A stretch of DNA of 64,000 nucleotides. Origin: Azadirachta indica. Its lineage: Eukaryota > Streptophyta > Magnoliopsida > Sapindales > Meliaceae. Under the pieces are notes generated by a model. That model had not been told where the DNA came from, did not search any database, and saw only the letters and a list, made by a program, of their open reading frames with translations. Positions within the stretch are counted from its first letter, which is position 1. Every line of letters begins with the position of its first letter. The translations under genes were made by a program, and so were the position numbers. This document shows, piece by piece, positions 1 through 12,093 of the stretch. The DNA lies in assembly GCA_022749755.1 (NCBI GenBank), contig CM040450.1, positions 14,741,436 through 14,805,435 on the forward strand. Direction: 5' to 3'.

Positions 1-1229
1 TGATACCCATTTGCTCTTTGACTTCCAAAACCATTTACCAAGGGAGATGGTTGTGTTTGTGCGGCATAGTAATTATCTATTGGGCCAGAATGTCCCTTTG
101 GATAATTCTGACCATAGTAATATCCCTCTACATGAGAAAAACAAAAATGAAACAAAATTTAAACCATGTAATATTCCAACATAGAACATCCAAATAGGAA
201 CAAAATTTTACCTTTTTTTTCGTTGTAATTGTTAGGAGGAGGCATGTAATGGCTAGCATAGGCTTCTCTTCTCTTTCTCCTTCCCCTCATCACAAAAAAG
301 ATAGCAATTAATGCAAGGACAAACACACCGGCTACTGTTGCACCAATGATAGTCCCACTATCTGAACTTTCTGTTGATGGTGCTTTGGAGTTTCCTGAGC
401 TAGTAGTTCTCGGCTTCCCACTGGAAAGAGCATTTGTGCCTGATGATGATGATTGAGGTGATTCTTTTGCAGAGGGAGAATCGGAATTTGTTGGAGGGGT
501 AAGTACATTTGTTGGTGAATTAACCTGTGTATTAGAATTAGGTGGTGAGGTTCCACTTGGAGTTGATGATGCTGGGGCCGGAGGGGAATTAGGTTGTGAT
601 GGTGGGGACCATTTCGAGCCTCCGGAATCAGTTCCATTTGTGGGTGGCGGATTTGACGCCGGACTAGGTTCACCGGGTGCGGGGGGAGGAGATGAAGAAG
701 GAGAAGAAGGGGGAGGAGATGATTGACCAGGTGAAGGAGGAGGAGATGACTCACCAGGTGAAGGGGGAGGGGAACTTGGTGGCGGTGATGATTGACCGGG
801 TGACGACGGAGGTGGTGAAGATGGTGGCGGTGAAGATGATGAAGATGATGGTGGTGGAGATGAAGACGGCGGTGGTGAGGATTTAGAAGGTGGTGACTCT
901 GATGGAGGAGAGTTACCTGATCCTCGTCCGGAATTTGAAGGAGGTGGTGATGCAGGTGGGGGAGAGCTTGGACTAGGTGGCGGTGAAGACGGTGGCGGTG
1001 AAGATGGTGTTGATGAGTTATTATCATTTTTATTGTTATCGTTGTTGCCGCCACCCTTATTGCTGCTGTTGTTATCTTTTTTGTTTTCAGTAGGATTATC
1101 AGCAGGTGGAGGTGACTTCCCTGCCTCAGGCGATGACGGCGACGAACCTTTCGCTGCAGGTGGTGACTTTGAGTCACCCTGCCCTGATGAATTCGATGGA
1201 GAACCCGGCGTTTCCGCCGAGTCTGACAT
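1..1229 (-). CDS. PERK-type proline-rich receptor-like kinase, N-terminal part (5' partial locus, kinase off the left edge)
   Basis: Two exons are visible: 1229-212 and 127 to the left edge, with an 84-base GT-AG intron between them. Splicing continues the frame (E-G-Y-Y-Y-G-Q). The protein starts MSDSAETPG and has no clear signal peptide. Residues 1-290 are rich in Pro/Ser (repeated SPPPSSPPP blocks) with a short Asn-rich patch. A hydrophobic membrane span follows at about 293-314, then a basic stop-transfer RGRRKRR, then a Tyr/Pro/Asn-rich juxtamembrane stretch. This is the order found in plant PERK kinases, which are plasma-membrane proteins with a cell-wall-facing extensin-like region and a cytoplasmic Ser/Thr kinase. 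The kinase exons should lie to the left of base 1 and cannot be seen. The start is the first ATG of a long open frame, preceded by CT-rich leader sequence. The family call is firm; the exact PERK member is not. Confidence 0.88.
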
Positions 1230-3370
1230 TATTCTCCTTATCTTGTCAGAGTCCTCCTCCTCCTCCTCCTCCCTAGTCTAATGTTGTTCGTTTTCTTTTT
1301 CTTTTTCGTTAAAAACCCTTCTCAGTTTCTTTCTCCTGCTTGTAAATTCTATCGCAACAACAAATAAATTTCTATGTTAATGAAACAATATAGAATCCAA
1401 TCGAATTACCCTCGATACTTGGAATTCAAGCGAGCAAAGCAGACTGATATGTTAACGAAAACCCGAAACAGAATCAAACAAAAGAGACAAAGGAGGAAAC
1501 AAAAATGGAACCTGAATTCTGAGAAATCAGAGAAGTTAATCTGTCAAGAAATGACAACCGTTTTCCAGACAATGAAGACAGAACATGGTTACACGACGTC
1601 CGCGTAAGGAGAGACGGCTTAGCTACAGAACAACAACTCCCTGAAATTTCTCAATGTTCGTGTGATTTTTTTCTTTTTCCGTTTTCTTTTTCAATATTTT
1701 GTTGCCTCTCTCATCATCAATTCTGCATACTAAACTTGTAGGCATGATTTCCGTTAATTAACTACCTCAGCTCTTATTTTATTCTCCTAAAGTTTCGGGT
1801 TACCGCGCAAAAGAGCTAGCTTTTCTTTTTCGGGTAATCTACCAGGCTCATTGCCGGATTTGGTTTTGCCACGTCAGATTTGTTAAAAGCCTAGTTGTCC
1901 TTGTTCCTGATAATTCTTTAATATATTTTATTGTTATTTGTCGCCTCTGGACTGGAGTCAAAACTGACAAAAATCGTCAACTCAAATTAGAACGAAACGT
2001 GCAAATCTGGAAGATTTTGAGTTTGCAATAGTTGAACAGATTTATCTGTTTCTTTCGTAAAGCTGAAAGTGATAATTTATTATTTTGAGCCTAATTTTAT
2101 CACATACTTTTATAATTCTGTTTAAAAAAAGGATTGATTTGCTAACAATGTGTACAAAGATTCTTTAATACATTAACTGGTTTAATTAATAAAAAAATTG
2201 AAATGAACGTGAAAGTTCTTTTAACTTATCCAATCTCAATCTCAATTTCTTTTTTGCTTGAATTATTGGATGCTTGGGGATTAAGTATGTATGTTTACTT
2301 TGGTATGGGATAATCATTCATTAAATTAAATATAAACATGGGTACACTAATTGCAAAATATCAAAATCCATGTTATTAAAAGTGTTTATGAATTCACATT
2401 AACCTTATTTAAATGAGTAGCGTGTGTGAATGTACAAAAATAGTATCCATATAAAACGCACATATTTCTCTAATAATCTTCTTTATTATCAGAAATGCGG
2501 ACTTTAGAAAAATAAATATTAAGAAAATAGTAGACCGAAATTGACCAAAGAAAAAGAATTTAAAAAAGAAGAGTTTTTTTGTTTAATTAAAATACCCTTT
2601 TAAAAGGTCTGTTGACCCTTGTAATAAAAGTAAAAGGTTTAGAAAATTATTATTATTATTTTTATCAATAAATTTTTTTATTTAATGTTTAATTGAATGT
2701 GAGTTGAAATATAATATGTGGTAATTAAAAAAATAAAAAATTAATATTACCAGCGAGACGCAAAGTTAATATGCAGCCACCTTTTAACTTGATCCGGAAG
2801 TAATCAGAAGAAATGCAAGTTTGGCGTGACGTGATTTTAGACCACATTTCCAAATTTGTTTACATATTGTGCAAAACACCCTTCATTTCAACAATACATA
2901 ATTCATTATCCACTGACAACAGTATGGGCATTTCAGTAATTTAGTCCTTTCAAAATAAAATACTACGTGGCCAAGAAAAGCTTGAAAACCTGCACTGTTT
3001 AGACCCTTGGGCACGACAATAGCCGCTCTAGTTCTAGACCGCCACAAAAACCCACTGTGAATCATAACCGAATTCGGCCCTTTTTTTTTACACTTTTATG
3101 TTTAATTTACTCTAATATATAAAATACATAGGCACGTATATGTATAACTCCGTTTCTGGTTTCTTTGTTTTCTTCTCCAAGCAATCATGCTGATATATCC
3201 ATGCTTGTAAACAAATTCTAATTAGCACCCACCAACTTCAAGAGGTTTCTCTTCTCCTTCTCTCTTTTGGGTTCTTGATTGAATTGTTTACTTTGTTCCA
3301 ATTTCTTCTTCCTTAAGTAACTTAAATTTGATTAATGCAAACTGGGGTTTTTCAGTTTTTTCGGTTAAAG
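1230..3370. other. Divergent intergenic region between PERK (-) and SRO-like (+) genes
   Basis: AT-rich spacer with no supportable gene. The left end (about 1230-1700) is CT/GA-rich and is the probable leader of the PERK gene. The right end (about 3230-3370) is CT-rich and is the probable leader of the SRO-like gene. The short open frames here have no family resemblance. Confidence 0.6.
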
Positions 3371-4676
3371 ATGGAGCGAGTTAACAATGAAAAACAAGTC
3401 TCAATTCCGATCAACTATGACGAAATCTCAGATGCCGCCGGTTTTGCCACTGATGAGTGTGACTCTGCTTTTGATACATTCGGGTTCTTTACTATGAATG
3501 GAATGGTCAAGGTTGACGAAGGAAACTTGGAACACTTCGGAATCGAGAAGTGCTTTCTTTGTGGTATGGGACCGATAGCCGGGGACACAACAATTGTGGC
3601 TATACACAAGAACACGAGTTCTAGTTTCACAGGAAAAGCTCGCCTGGATTCTTTCAACATTTTCGCCAACGCTGTGGCAAAGAAATTCGGCGGTAATGCC
3701 AACGTTAGGACCGCTTGGTATGGTGCTTCGAGGGACGAGATTAATAGCATTTTATGCCATGGATTTAGCCACTGTGGTAATGGAGCTGGTAAAGTCGGTG
3801 AAATGAATGGTCTTGGCGTTCAATTGTCTCCCATTAGTTCTTCTATTGATGGGTAAATTTCAATTGTTAAATGATTGTGGTTCTTGCTTCCCAGTATGAT
3901 TCCTTTTGAGTCTCTGTTTCATTAGAGGATATGTGATACATATCCTCGCAAGCATTCCTGTTGCATTTCTGATACGGATTTACAATTTCGCAGTGTGCTT
4001 TCTTCGGAGTTGGATGATAAGGGGTTAAGGCATATATTGCTGTGCCGCGTAATATTGGGGAAGATGGAAGTGGTTCGTCCTGGTTCCAAGCAATTTCATC
4101 CAAGTTCGGTGGAATTTGATTCTGGTGTGGACAATCTTGCAGAGCCTAGTAAATATATAGTGTGGAGTTGTTACATGAATTCTCACATCTTTCTTGACTA
4201 CATTATCAGTTTCAGAGTCATTTTCTTTCACGGTAAGCGGCAATATTACTTCTATTAGGAACTTTTGGTTGTCACATATCTTCTATTTTTGTGTATGATG
4301 CTGAACTCTTTTCTGTGTGTGTATGCAAGAACCACAAGCAAATGCAATCGGACCAAGTTCATCATTGACAGGGTATCCAACTTTCATAGTTATACTTCAA
4401 GGTTTCTACCTCCTTCTAAAATAAATCTGATTGTGAACTACACTCAGGATTTTCGAGTAAGTACATCAAAAATATTGTATTCTCAATTTTAATTTCATCA
4501 ATCATACCGTATGTAATTACTTCATTTCCACTTGATTCTTGCCTAATGATCTGTGGAAATGTGCTTGACCACAGAATCGAAAGATTACGGCGCACCAATT
4601 TAGAAGCAATCTGATTCAGGTAGCTGGGCACAAGTTGTTTACTGCAGTAATAGAACTTTACAAGAACGAGGTATGA
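3371..4676 (+). CDS. SRO-family (RCD1-SRO) PARP-like protein with a frameshift in the RST domain
   Basis: Four exons with matching phases: 3371-3852, 3994-4232, 4330-4456, 4575-4676. Exons 1-2 encode a PARP-like fold (about residues 40-225) with the stretches AWYGASRDEINSI, GLGVQLSP and YIVWSCYMNSHIFLDY, typical of the short SRO2/SRO5 group, whose PARP-like domain generally lacks the catalytic triad. Exons 3-4 encode the RST domain that binds transcription factors: RFLPPSKINLIVNY, then KITAHQFRSNLIQVAGHKL. Exon 3 enters in one frame (GYPTF) and leaves in another (RFLPPSK). One base appears missing near 4394-4400, so the actual frame stops at TAA 4422-4424 after 271 residues instead of about 316. 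That stop lies only 32 bases before the last junction, so the mRNA may escape nonsense-mediated decay. ATG 3335 is an alternative start; 3371 (MERVNNEK) fits the family better. Confidence 0.85.
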
Positions 4677-5655
4677 TTGTTTACAAGCTGTCACTTCCTT
4701 AACACATGTTATAAATCAATGCAGACCTTACTGAGAGTGATGTCTATGGTCTAGGGTATTTGATGGATGATATATTTTCAACCTGGAACTCCCCTATAAT
4801 AGCCATTACTGTTGGCTTATAATTTTATAGCTCTACCACATAGCACGGAGAAATAAGACGTCAATTTCATTATTGAAATCACCGCATACATGGGTATGGA
4901 GGATTTATTCTTTGTTTCTTTCAAACGATGAACACTTAAAGCCATTGATGTGGAGAGGCATGTCAGAATGTTTATAGCCGCGAATATTGACTTTTTGTTT
5001 TGTGAATTCATAAGTCGATGCAGAAAGATTTCTAGAGCCTACATTTGTTTCTTCTTTTAATAGTTGATGCTGAGGAAACTTAGACAAGAAGTAGTCCTAT
5101 TTTTGGGGCAGTTATATATATATGCATTTTTTAGCCTTTTCACCTTGGCATCACCAAAATCATGAATCATGCCCTCATGAGAATATGGGTCTGAGCCTCT
5201 TGCTTTCACACTGTTGACAACAACCTTTACTATAATATGTTAGTTTCAGGGAGATTTTTGGCGTACTATTTATTTGCCATGGTTAACCTTTACTATTACA
5301 TGGAAGTATGGTTATACTAACCAAAGGATCTAATTTCTTGACATACATGTCTGAAGTCAAAACACAGCCTAAGCAACCAGCCAATCCCATAGGCAACCTA
5401 CCAAATTGATGTGTATGACAAAATGTGTTGCAGAGTGCGTGTAGTAGGGTGAGTATGAGCATGATATGTTTGGTCAGTCAATATTTTGATTTTCATTTCC
5501 AACCTCTAGTAAAGCATTGAAAGTCTAATGTGTGAACAATCGGATTACATGGATTTGGCAATTTAGAATTAAAATTCGATGTTCTGTAGCAACAATCGGC
5601 AAGAAAATATGGTAGCGCCAGCAGTGGAGATAAGTAGAACAAAGAAGAGTAGAGC
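4677..5655. other. Intergenic spacer 3' of the SRO-like gene
   Basis: Probable 3' UTR followed by unannotated spacer up to the target-site duplication of the solo LTR. No gene is recognised. Confidence 0.5.
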
Positions 5656-5659
5656 TGAT

Positions 5660-6292
5660 TGTCACGCCCCGCGTGAATAGTGCCTATGAACAGTAACCGT
5701 GACCAAGACGTTGTGCGGACAGAATTCGCGCGAGGGAAAATCCGGGACAAACGGGCACATGAGCTTTGGTAATATGACTCGTCGATAGAACGGGTTAAGT
5801 GGGGAAATGAGGCATTTGGGCCAAAGATCTATATATTCTTCCTTATTGGCATTATTGTACTTATAGCCCAATGTTAGCCCAACTAGCCCAACTTCTAGAA
5901 TGGTGGCCCAATTAGCCCAAGTTCTAGAATTGTGTAGATAGCATTACCATTTTGACCATTGTGTAGATATTTTCTAGGACATTTCTAAAAGGCCAATCCT
6001 AGCCCTCAAAAGTGCATTGTGAGGTGCAATTTAGGCCGTCCATTTTATGTAAGTTTTCCTATAAATAGGTGAGGCCTCATTTGGCCAAACAAAGCAACCA
6101 AGTAGCAAAGCAATCAAGCAATAAACTTGAGTTGTGTAAATCACTCTTCACTCAAACTCTTATTGCTCTCTCTTCTCTCTTTATTCATAAGCTTTCCGAT
6201 TTAGCGCATTGCGGGTGTCGAAGGCTTGCTTAGTGAGCGGAGTTGCTAAGCGCCGCACGGTCGAAGCGAGTGAAGAGAGTGAGGCCGTGACA
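5660..6292. mobile_element. Solo LTR of an LTR retrotransposon (633 bp)
   Basis: The segment begins TGTCACG and ends CGTGACA, a perfect 7-base terminal inverted repeat with the canonical TG...CA ends. It is flanked by the direct repeat TGAT (5656-5659 and 6293-6296), a 4-base target-site duplication. Inside are a TATA box (TATAAATAG, 6060-6068) and an AATAAA (6120-6125), as expected for U3/R, read on the + strand. The segment is more GC-rich than its surroundings. No primer-binding site, coding region or second LTR follows, so this is best explained as the product of LTR-LTR recombination. A very short TRIM-like element is the alternative. Confidence 0.75.
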
Positions 6293-8482
6293 TGATGCTG
6301 AGCACTGGTGGAGGAAGTGTATGTTGGCTTGTTTTACAGCTGAATCTCAAGACTAACAGAGAACTTGTAGGGTAATTTCCCATTTCTTTTTTGGCAATTG
6401 TTATTTCAAATAGTTGCTGTTAGAAAGGATTTGTCAATTGTCAATAGGCCATTTATGATCCGTCAAATTTGAGCTATCACATTAATCTGTTTTCGGTTTG
6501 TTTTCTAGTCAATCAAGCAATGTAAAACCCAAAACATTTACTTGCTTTTGGTTTACATATAATAAAAACGCCTAAAGTTTCCACCACAATGCAAAAAGTC
6601 AGACTCAGATGCTATTGGAATTCACTCATACTCGAGAAAATTGAAGAAAGCAATAGATTTCCTGATTTATCTTATCTGTTTCATCTCAAATACACCGCCA
6701 ATTTAGGCCATCGTTGAATAAAGTTACATAATTCCTAATTTGTTTGTTATTTTTGTTATCCTCCGGCTTGTTTAACACGCTGGGTTTTAACCAGGGTCCA
6801 GAGCTGGTCTACAATACAAACCAGTCTCTTAACTCTTAGGGGGAGCTGGGCCTAAGGCATGCAGCCCAACCCCATTCCCACTCTTTACTCATTTGGGCCT
6901 TTGATTTGTTCAACTTCACTTACAATGATTCTTTTTTTTTTTTTTAATCCTAAGGATCTTTGAGGTTGATTAGTATTGTAAATTGTCTGATTTCCAAAAG
7001 AAAAAAAAGAAACAATAAGTACTAAGTGATAGAGAGTGATTCTTATTTTTGTTTACGCGGTCCATTGACATTTTTCTTTTATATAGTATAATAATTGTCA
7101 AAATGATATTATTAATAAAGTGTATTAAATCATACTCCTGTTTATAACGAAATATTTTTAACTATTTAATAAAATTTATTTAGAATAAGGGTTTTAAGAG
7201 AATAATAAAAGGGTGTCAATAACATCACTTCTAATTATTATTTTGTTATCTTTTTTTTTTTTTTTGATGATCTCAAAGCGCTTTACTATTAATTAATCTC
7301 AATAATTGAACAAGATCTCTAACCAAATACGAAGATCATAATGACAGTACTGTATGTAAACAGAGACCGAAATGAAGAAACAATAAACAACAATTAAGAA
7401 GATCTACTGTGAACTAATAATAATAATGTATAGTTGTTAAACTTGGAAACGGTTTGTTGGTGGGCGTTGTGATACGCTTGAAGAAGTTTCGTGTGTTTTA
7501 CCAAGAAAACAAAGAAGATAGAAGAACCATTCTTGGAAGGCAAGGCAAGGCAATTGACAATAGAAATAATAAATAATTTGATGCATTTATTTATTACAGA
7601 ATTGGGATGGGATGGGATGAGTTGGGTCTATGGGCTCATACATTTGACCGTACGTCGACGTTAATCATGCGTTGTAAAATTAGCGGTAAACGAAACTTCC
7701 ATAAGAATTAGGCCAAAAGAAGAATCTTGACCTAAATTTCTTCCGGTGTGCCTTCGGTTCGGTACTTTCTAACAAACACCCCTTCCCCTCTCTCTCTCTC
7801 ATATTATTTATTTAGAATTGTCAACCGCCTCGGCTCTGAGAATGAGATATTGAAAATCCCATTCAATTTGAAGATATCTTATACGCAGTGCAGGTGAGTT
7901 GACCCAGTCTTCCCCCATGACATTTTTATCCATTTTTTATTTATCTACTGTTCAAAAAAAAATTTTAAATGGAATTTAACTTGTAATCATAAATTAATAA
8001 TCAAAACAATGTGTTTTAAACTTTTTAAGCCGAACTTTGGTTTTCCCTCTAATTATTACACGCACCTAAAAAGTAACAGGATCATTATTCTTGTTTGTTC
8101 GTTTATGGTAGTAATAGGACTGATAACGAATAACAATCCATTAGTAGCGGCATTATTGACTGACTGCAAAGCAACCCAACAACCATCCCCAAATAAATTT
8201 TCAATCAACATTCAACTGTCTCTGTGTCTCTCTGTCTGTGTGGTGTGACCAGATTCTCCTAAATTCAACACTTATACTACCAGTCAGTCAATTTATTATG
8301 GTATTATTACACTACCAGCTACCGACACTCATGGATGTTCGATAAATCTCTATTTTAAGGAAATCCCATAAAATTAATTACTTAGATCAAAATTTTTTTA
8401 TAAATAAATAAAAATTAAAAACAAAAAAAAAAAAAACAAAAATTAATGGTTGGCCATCTACCCCAACCACAATTCCACATTA

Positions 8483-8518
8483 ATCAATATCAATATCAAT
8501 ATCAATATCAATATCAAA
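8483..8518. repeat. (ATCAAT)n hexanucleotide tandem repeat
   Basis: About six uninterrupted copies of ATCAAT, with degenerate copies just beyond. Confidence 0.85.
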
Positions 8519-8702
8519 TATCAATAATCAATTGTAGGATTTATATTATATTCTTTTTGTTTTCTTTCTCCCGAATCAATAACTAAATTCAAGTTTCTTT
8601 GACCAAATTCAACGACAATCAGTCATCTTACAAATTTACAATATTATCCATTAATTATTTCTTAAAATTTTCTAAATCTTTTGTTAATTAACGCATAAAT
8701 TT

Positions 8703-8744
8703 ATAATAATAATAATAATAATTATTATTATTATTATTATTATT
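8703..8744. repeat. Palindromic (ATA)n/(TTA)n microsatellite
   Basis: A run of ATA triplets switches directly into TTA triplets, so the two halves are reverse complements and could fold into a hairpin. Confidence 0.85.
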
Positions 8745-9052
8745 GTATGATACAAACGAATGCAACCTATTAGTAACCTATTAGTATGCCTCAGTTACTT
8801 GTACTCCAAACCAGCTCATATTACATCAGCCGTGATGTGTTTTTGTCAATTCTATAATCCCAAAACGACATTAACAATAAATTAAAAATTAAAAATGTTA
8901 ATTAAAACTAATCTCATAAGAAATTGATAAACATTTTGACTTCGGAATTTCCAAAGGAAAGTCAACCCTCCTTCAATCTAATCGAGCTGAATCTGAAGGA
9001 GTCTGATCTTTGTGAGCATTAATCATAGACATTCTAGAAGGGGAGCCGGTGA

Positions 9053-9058
9053 CACGTG
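9053..9058. promoter_or_regulatory. G-box / ABRE-like element upstream of the DUF1645 gene
   Basis: The palindrome CACGTG sits in the context GACACGTGGG, about 160 bases upstream of the TATA box. This core is the usual binding site of bZIP (ABF/GBF) and bHLH (PIF/MYC) factors. Regulation by abscisic acid or light is inference. Confidence 0.5.
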
Positions 9059-9217
9059 GGAACTTCCGCGCTTTCTTTTATAAGTATCAACGTGGGTTGG
9101 GTTCCTTGTCAATCAAGGACCACAGAAAATTGAAAAGTCCGAAGTTAAATATCGTGCGATACTGCCAATATATAGGCCGCTGACGCGCTTTATCTTTGCT
9201 TCGTAATCATGAAGGCA

Positions 9218-9226
9218 TATATAAAT
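9218..9226 (+). promoter_or_regulatory. TATA box of the DUF1645 gene
   Basis: TATATAAAT lies 93 bases before the ATG at 9319, followed by a CT/AC-rich leader. This spacing is normal for a plant TATA promoter. Confidence 0.6.
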
Positions 9227-9318
9227 ACCAATACTACGGGTAGCAACCTCTCCTCACACCGCTCTACTCGTTCTTCTCTCTCACCGCATCCAACAACGGC
9301 AGACAACCCTCTTAATTA

Positions 9319-10170
9319 ATGACAATGCAAGTATCGGCTTCTACTGAAGAAAAAAAAGAAATCTCGGAAGATTTCGGAGAAAAGTTAAAGATGAATAATG
9401 GTTCCGACGAGAAACTAGCACCGAAACAAGAAGAAGGTGAAAATGAAGAGGAGTTCTCTTTCGCTTGCTCGAATCCCGATGGGTCACCGATTTCAGCGGA
9501 AGACGTTTTTCAGAACGGCAAGATCCGTCCGATATTTCCATTGTTTGACCAAAGTTTAATCTACCGTGACAGCGACGACGGAGAAGGTGGCGTGAAAAAT
9601 GATTCGCAGCAGTCTCCGCGACCTCCGTTGCGAAAACTGTTTATTGAAGACCAGTCGAATTTCGAGAAAACGGATTTTACGGAGGAGGAAGAACCGTCAG
9701 GACCATTCTGCGAGTGGTCATCCGGTAATAAAATCGTGAAGGAAGCTTCAACGGAGCCATGCAGGAAGAGCAACTCAACCGGGTTCTCTAAGCTTTGGAG
9801 ATTTCGAGAATTAGTTGTTCGAAGCAACAGTGATGGCAAAGACGCGTTTGTTTTCTTGAATAATAACAACAACGATAACAATAGTGAAAATCTCGAGAAA
9901 TCCAGTAAAAGGTCTGCGAAGTCAAGCGAAAAGCCAGAGAAATCATCGACGACCGCCAAAACGAGTAAGGGTGAGAAAGTAGTAAAGGCGACGGCAGATA
10001 ATAAGAAGGCGAAGCCTGAAACGGTGTCGTCGATGTACGAAAAGCATTATCTGAGAAATAGGGTGATGAGAGAAGGTGATAAACGCAAGTCTTATTCACC
10101 CTACAGACAAGATCTGGTTGGCTTGTTCGCTAACGTTAATGGTCTGAGCAGAAATGTTCATCCTTATTGA
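9319..10170 (+). CDS. DUF1645 family protein, single exon
   Basis: An uninterrupted 283-codon frame. The family's conserved blocks appear in order. An acidic/Ser-rich N-terminus leads into EFSFACSNPDGSPISAEDVF and the IRPIFPLF motif (about residues 45-76). A central block, SKLWRFRELVVRSNSDGKDA, spans about 157-176. A Lys/Ser-rich low-complexity linker includes an Asn run near 181-188. The C-terminal block MYEKHYLRNR is followed by SPYRQDLVGLFANVNGLSRN. These are the signatures of plant DUF1645 proteins; rice members have been linked to grain size and stress responses, but no biochemical activity is established. There is no signal peptide or membrane span, so nuclear or cytosolic location is inferred. 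A second in-frame ATG at 9325 is a possible alternative start. TATA box and G-box are upstream. Confidence 0.93.
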   Translation: MTMQVSASTEEKKEISEDFGEKLKMNNGSDEKLAPKQEEGENEEEFSFACSNPDGSPISAEDVFQNGKIRPIFPLFDQSLIYRDSDDGEGGVKNDSQQSPRPPLRKLFIEDQSNFEKTDFTEEEEPSGPFCEWSSGNKIVKEASTEPCRKSNSTGFSKLWRFRELVVRSNSDGKDAFVFLNNNNNDNNSENLEKSSKRSAKSSEKPEKSSTTAKTSKGEKVVKATADNKKAKPETVSSMYEKHYLRNRVMREGDKRKSYSPYRQDLVGLFANVNGLSRNVHPY

Positions 10171-12093
10171 ACATTTTGCATTTTTTTTTTTTTTTTGAAA
10201 TTTTTTGGTCTCTTTATTGGTTTATTATTTTTTAATTCTGTAATTAGAAATTAGTAGGAGGTTTTTCTAGATTGTGTACTTGTAAACCCTGCTGAGGAGG
10301 TTTTTCTTCCCTTTTTTATTTTTTTTTTTTTGGGTTTGTAAATCAGTGACTTAGATTGTTAGTTAAGATAAACGTGATGTTAAATTGAATTCAATTTTAG
10401 TTTCTCTTTTTATGTTGATGAATGTTCCATTTGATTTACAATATGATATTAAAGATACGCAATTTACTTGTAGATTGTTTTGTTGTTGTTTTGACTGTTT
10501 CTAAGTTTCATAGATTCTTCTGAGAGTTTCGCACCGTGTCTGCATTGATCTTTATTTTTGAATAAAGAACGAGAAAGCCAATTGTTTGACCATAAAATCG
10601 AGCTCAAATGTTGTACTCGTAACATTATCAATAATATTATGATTTAATTTCTTCTTTTAGCCATTGTATATCACCCCACTCTGAATTACAATAGTAATTT
10701 CCTGTGTAATGCTAATATTTGAAATCCAGCTGTAAGCTTGAGATATTAATGGCAGGGAATGAGTGGTTAGAAGTCGGTTTTCTTAGTTATAGAACGGAAG
10801 GAGGGTGGCCCGGCAAAAGATTGGGCCTGTGCCAAACATTTGCGAAGAAAAACACAGAAGAAAATGAATGTGAACCCCTCTTCCCTTTCTCTTAATTGTC
10901 ATGTTAACGTGTCGTCGAAGCAAAAGCATCTGCCTCCTCAATTCTCATTCTTGTTCCATGAAACTTGTCTATTAGTTCAGCTTCATCATGTGAAAAAGCT
11001 TCCCCTGATTGAACACGAACATTTGGGCACGGAGCTATCAAGCAAATGATTCAGATTCAACAAGTTACGTCTTCCTCATAATTTGATCACAACAGATGAA
11101 AATCACTTCAGAAAGCGATGTTAAATTTAACGTAGAATTTGCAGAAATGGAATCTTAGGCCTATCAAAATAGCTAACTGAAAGACAACGATTATCAAATC
11201 TGTCATGTCGTTACTTCAACAAAAGGGCGAACTGTATATGCCATACAAACAAGGCCACGAGATCAAACAGATACACCCTGAAAAATTAAGATACACTTCT
11301 TATGTTTTGGTTCAATACTAGCACCATACCTATGAAACATAATGGACCTCTAATACATACCCTGCGTCAAAATCGACATCAATTAACACATATACATACA
11401 CGGTCAAAAATAGAATTTGTTCTAAATAATCCCTCATGCATTAGTTCCAGGCCTTCAATTATCATTCAACAATAATTTGTTATGGATCTTTATTGTACTC
11501 CATAATTCAATGTCCACACATACAAACGCCAACTTTAAGTACTCTAGTAACATGGACATTGATCCAGACTCAATCACATGAGGACTTTAAAACTAGAGAG
11601 TAAACTCTCAAAAGGCTGAGCATAGATAAAGAACATGAGTTGTGGGTCAAGGTACACTTCTGAAACTTTCATATACCTGCCTGTACTAATGAAGGGGAAA
11701 TCAAAATTCAATCAAGCATAGCAAGTGAAAGTGTGACTTGTGTTGTTGAAGGATAGTAGCATTATCCCCTTCATTATCATGGTGATACAATTTATGTACA
11801 TCATCCACACATACTTAGAGAAAGCACCATTCTCTTTTGAAACTTATACATCAGCATTATAGTACAATCTTAATGCAATTAGGCACAAGAAGCATAACTC
11901 ATTAGTTTTTTTTACATCCTGTGCCCCTTATTATGATGACCAAATGTTATTTACATCTGCAAAAAGCACTATTCCTTTTTGAAGTTTATTCATCAGCATT
12001 ATTGCACACCAATTTCGTAGTTGTTTCCCTGTTCACTTGTACTAAATAATCTTCTCTATTGTTCTTTTAAATGGGTTGAAACAGAGTGACAAA
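10171..12093. other. Convergent intergenic region (DUF1645 and AMSH2-like 3' ends)
   Basis: T-rich 3' UTR sequence follows the DUF1645 stop to about 10400. The rest is spacer, with no recognisable gene. The 69-residue open frame at 10840-11049 is not supported by any feature. Confidence 0.5.

Larger units (their letters stand above)
6297..9318. other. Long AT-rich spacer upstream of the DUF1645 gene
   Basis: No supportable gene in about 3 kb. It contains poly-T/poly-A tracts (for example near 6930 and 7250), two microsatellites listed separately, and the promoter of the DUF1645 gene at its right end. The 79-residue open frame at 8009-8248 shows no domain or codon signature. Confidence 0.55.

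Noticed and set aside
332..1177. Long His/Leu/Pro-rich open frame on the minus strand, and Lys/Glu-rich frames on the plus strand
   Set aside because: Shadows of the proline-rich PERK exon in other frames; the repetitive codons keep them open.
8009..8248. 79-residue open frame
   Set aside because: No domain, no promoter, low-complexity surroundings; length expected by chance.
8483..8518. Regular short repeats that could suggest a CRISPR array
   Set aside because: A direct hexanucleotide microsatellite without spacers, in a plant nuclear context.
10840..11049. 69-residue open frame after the DUF1645 gene
   Set aside because: No recognisable family and no splice or codon support.
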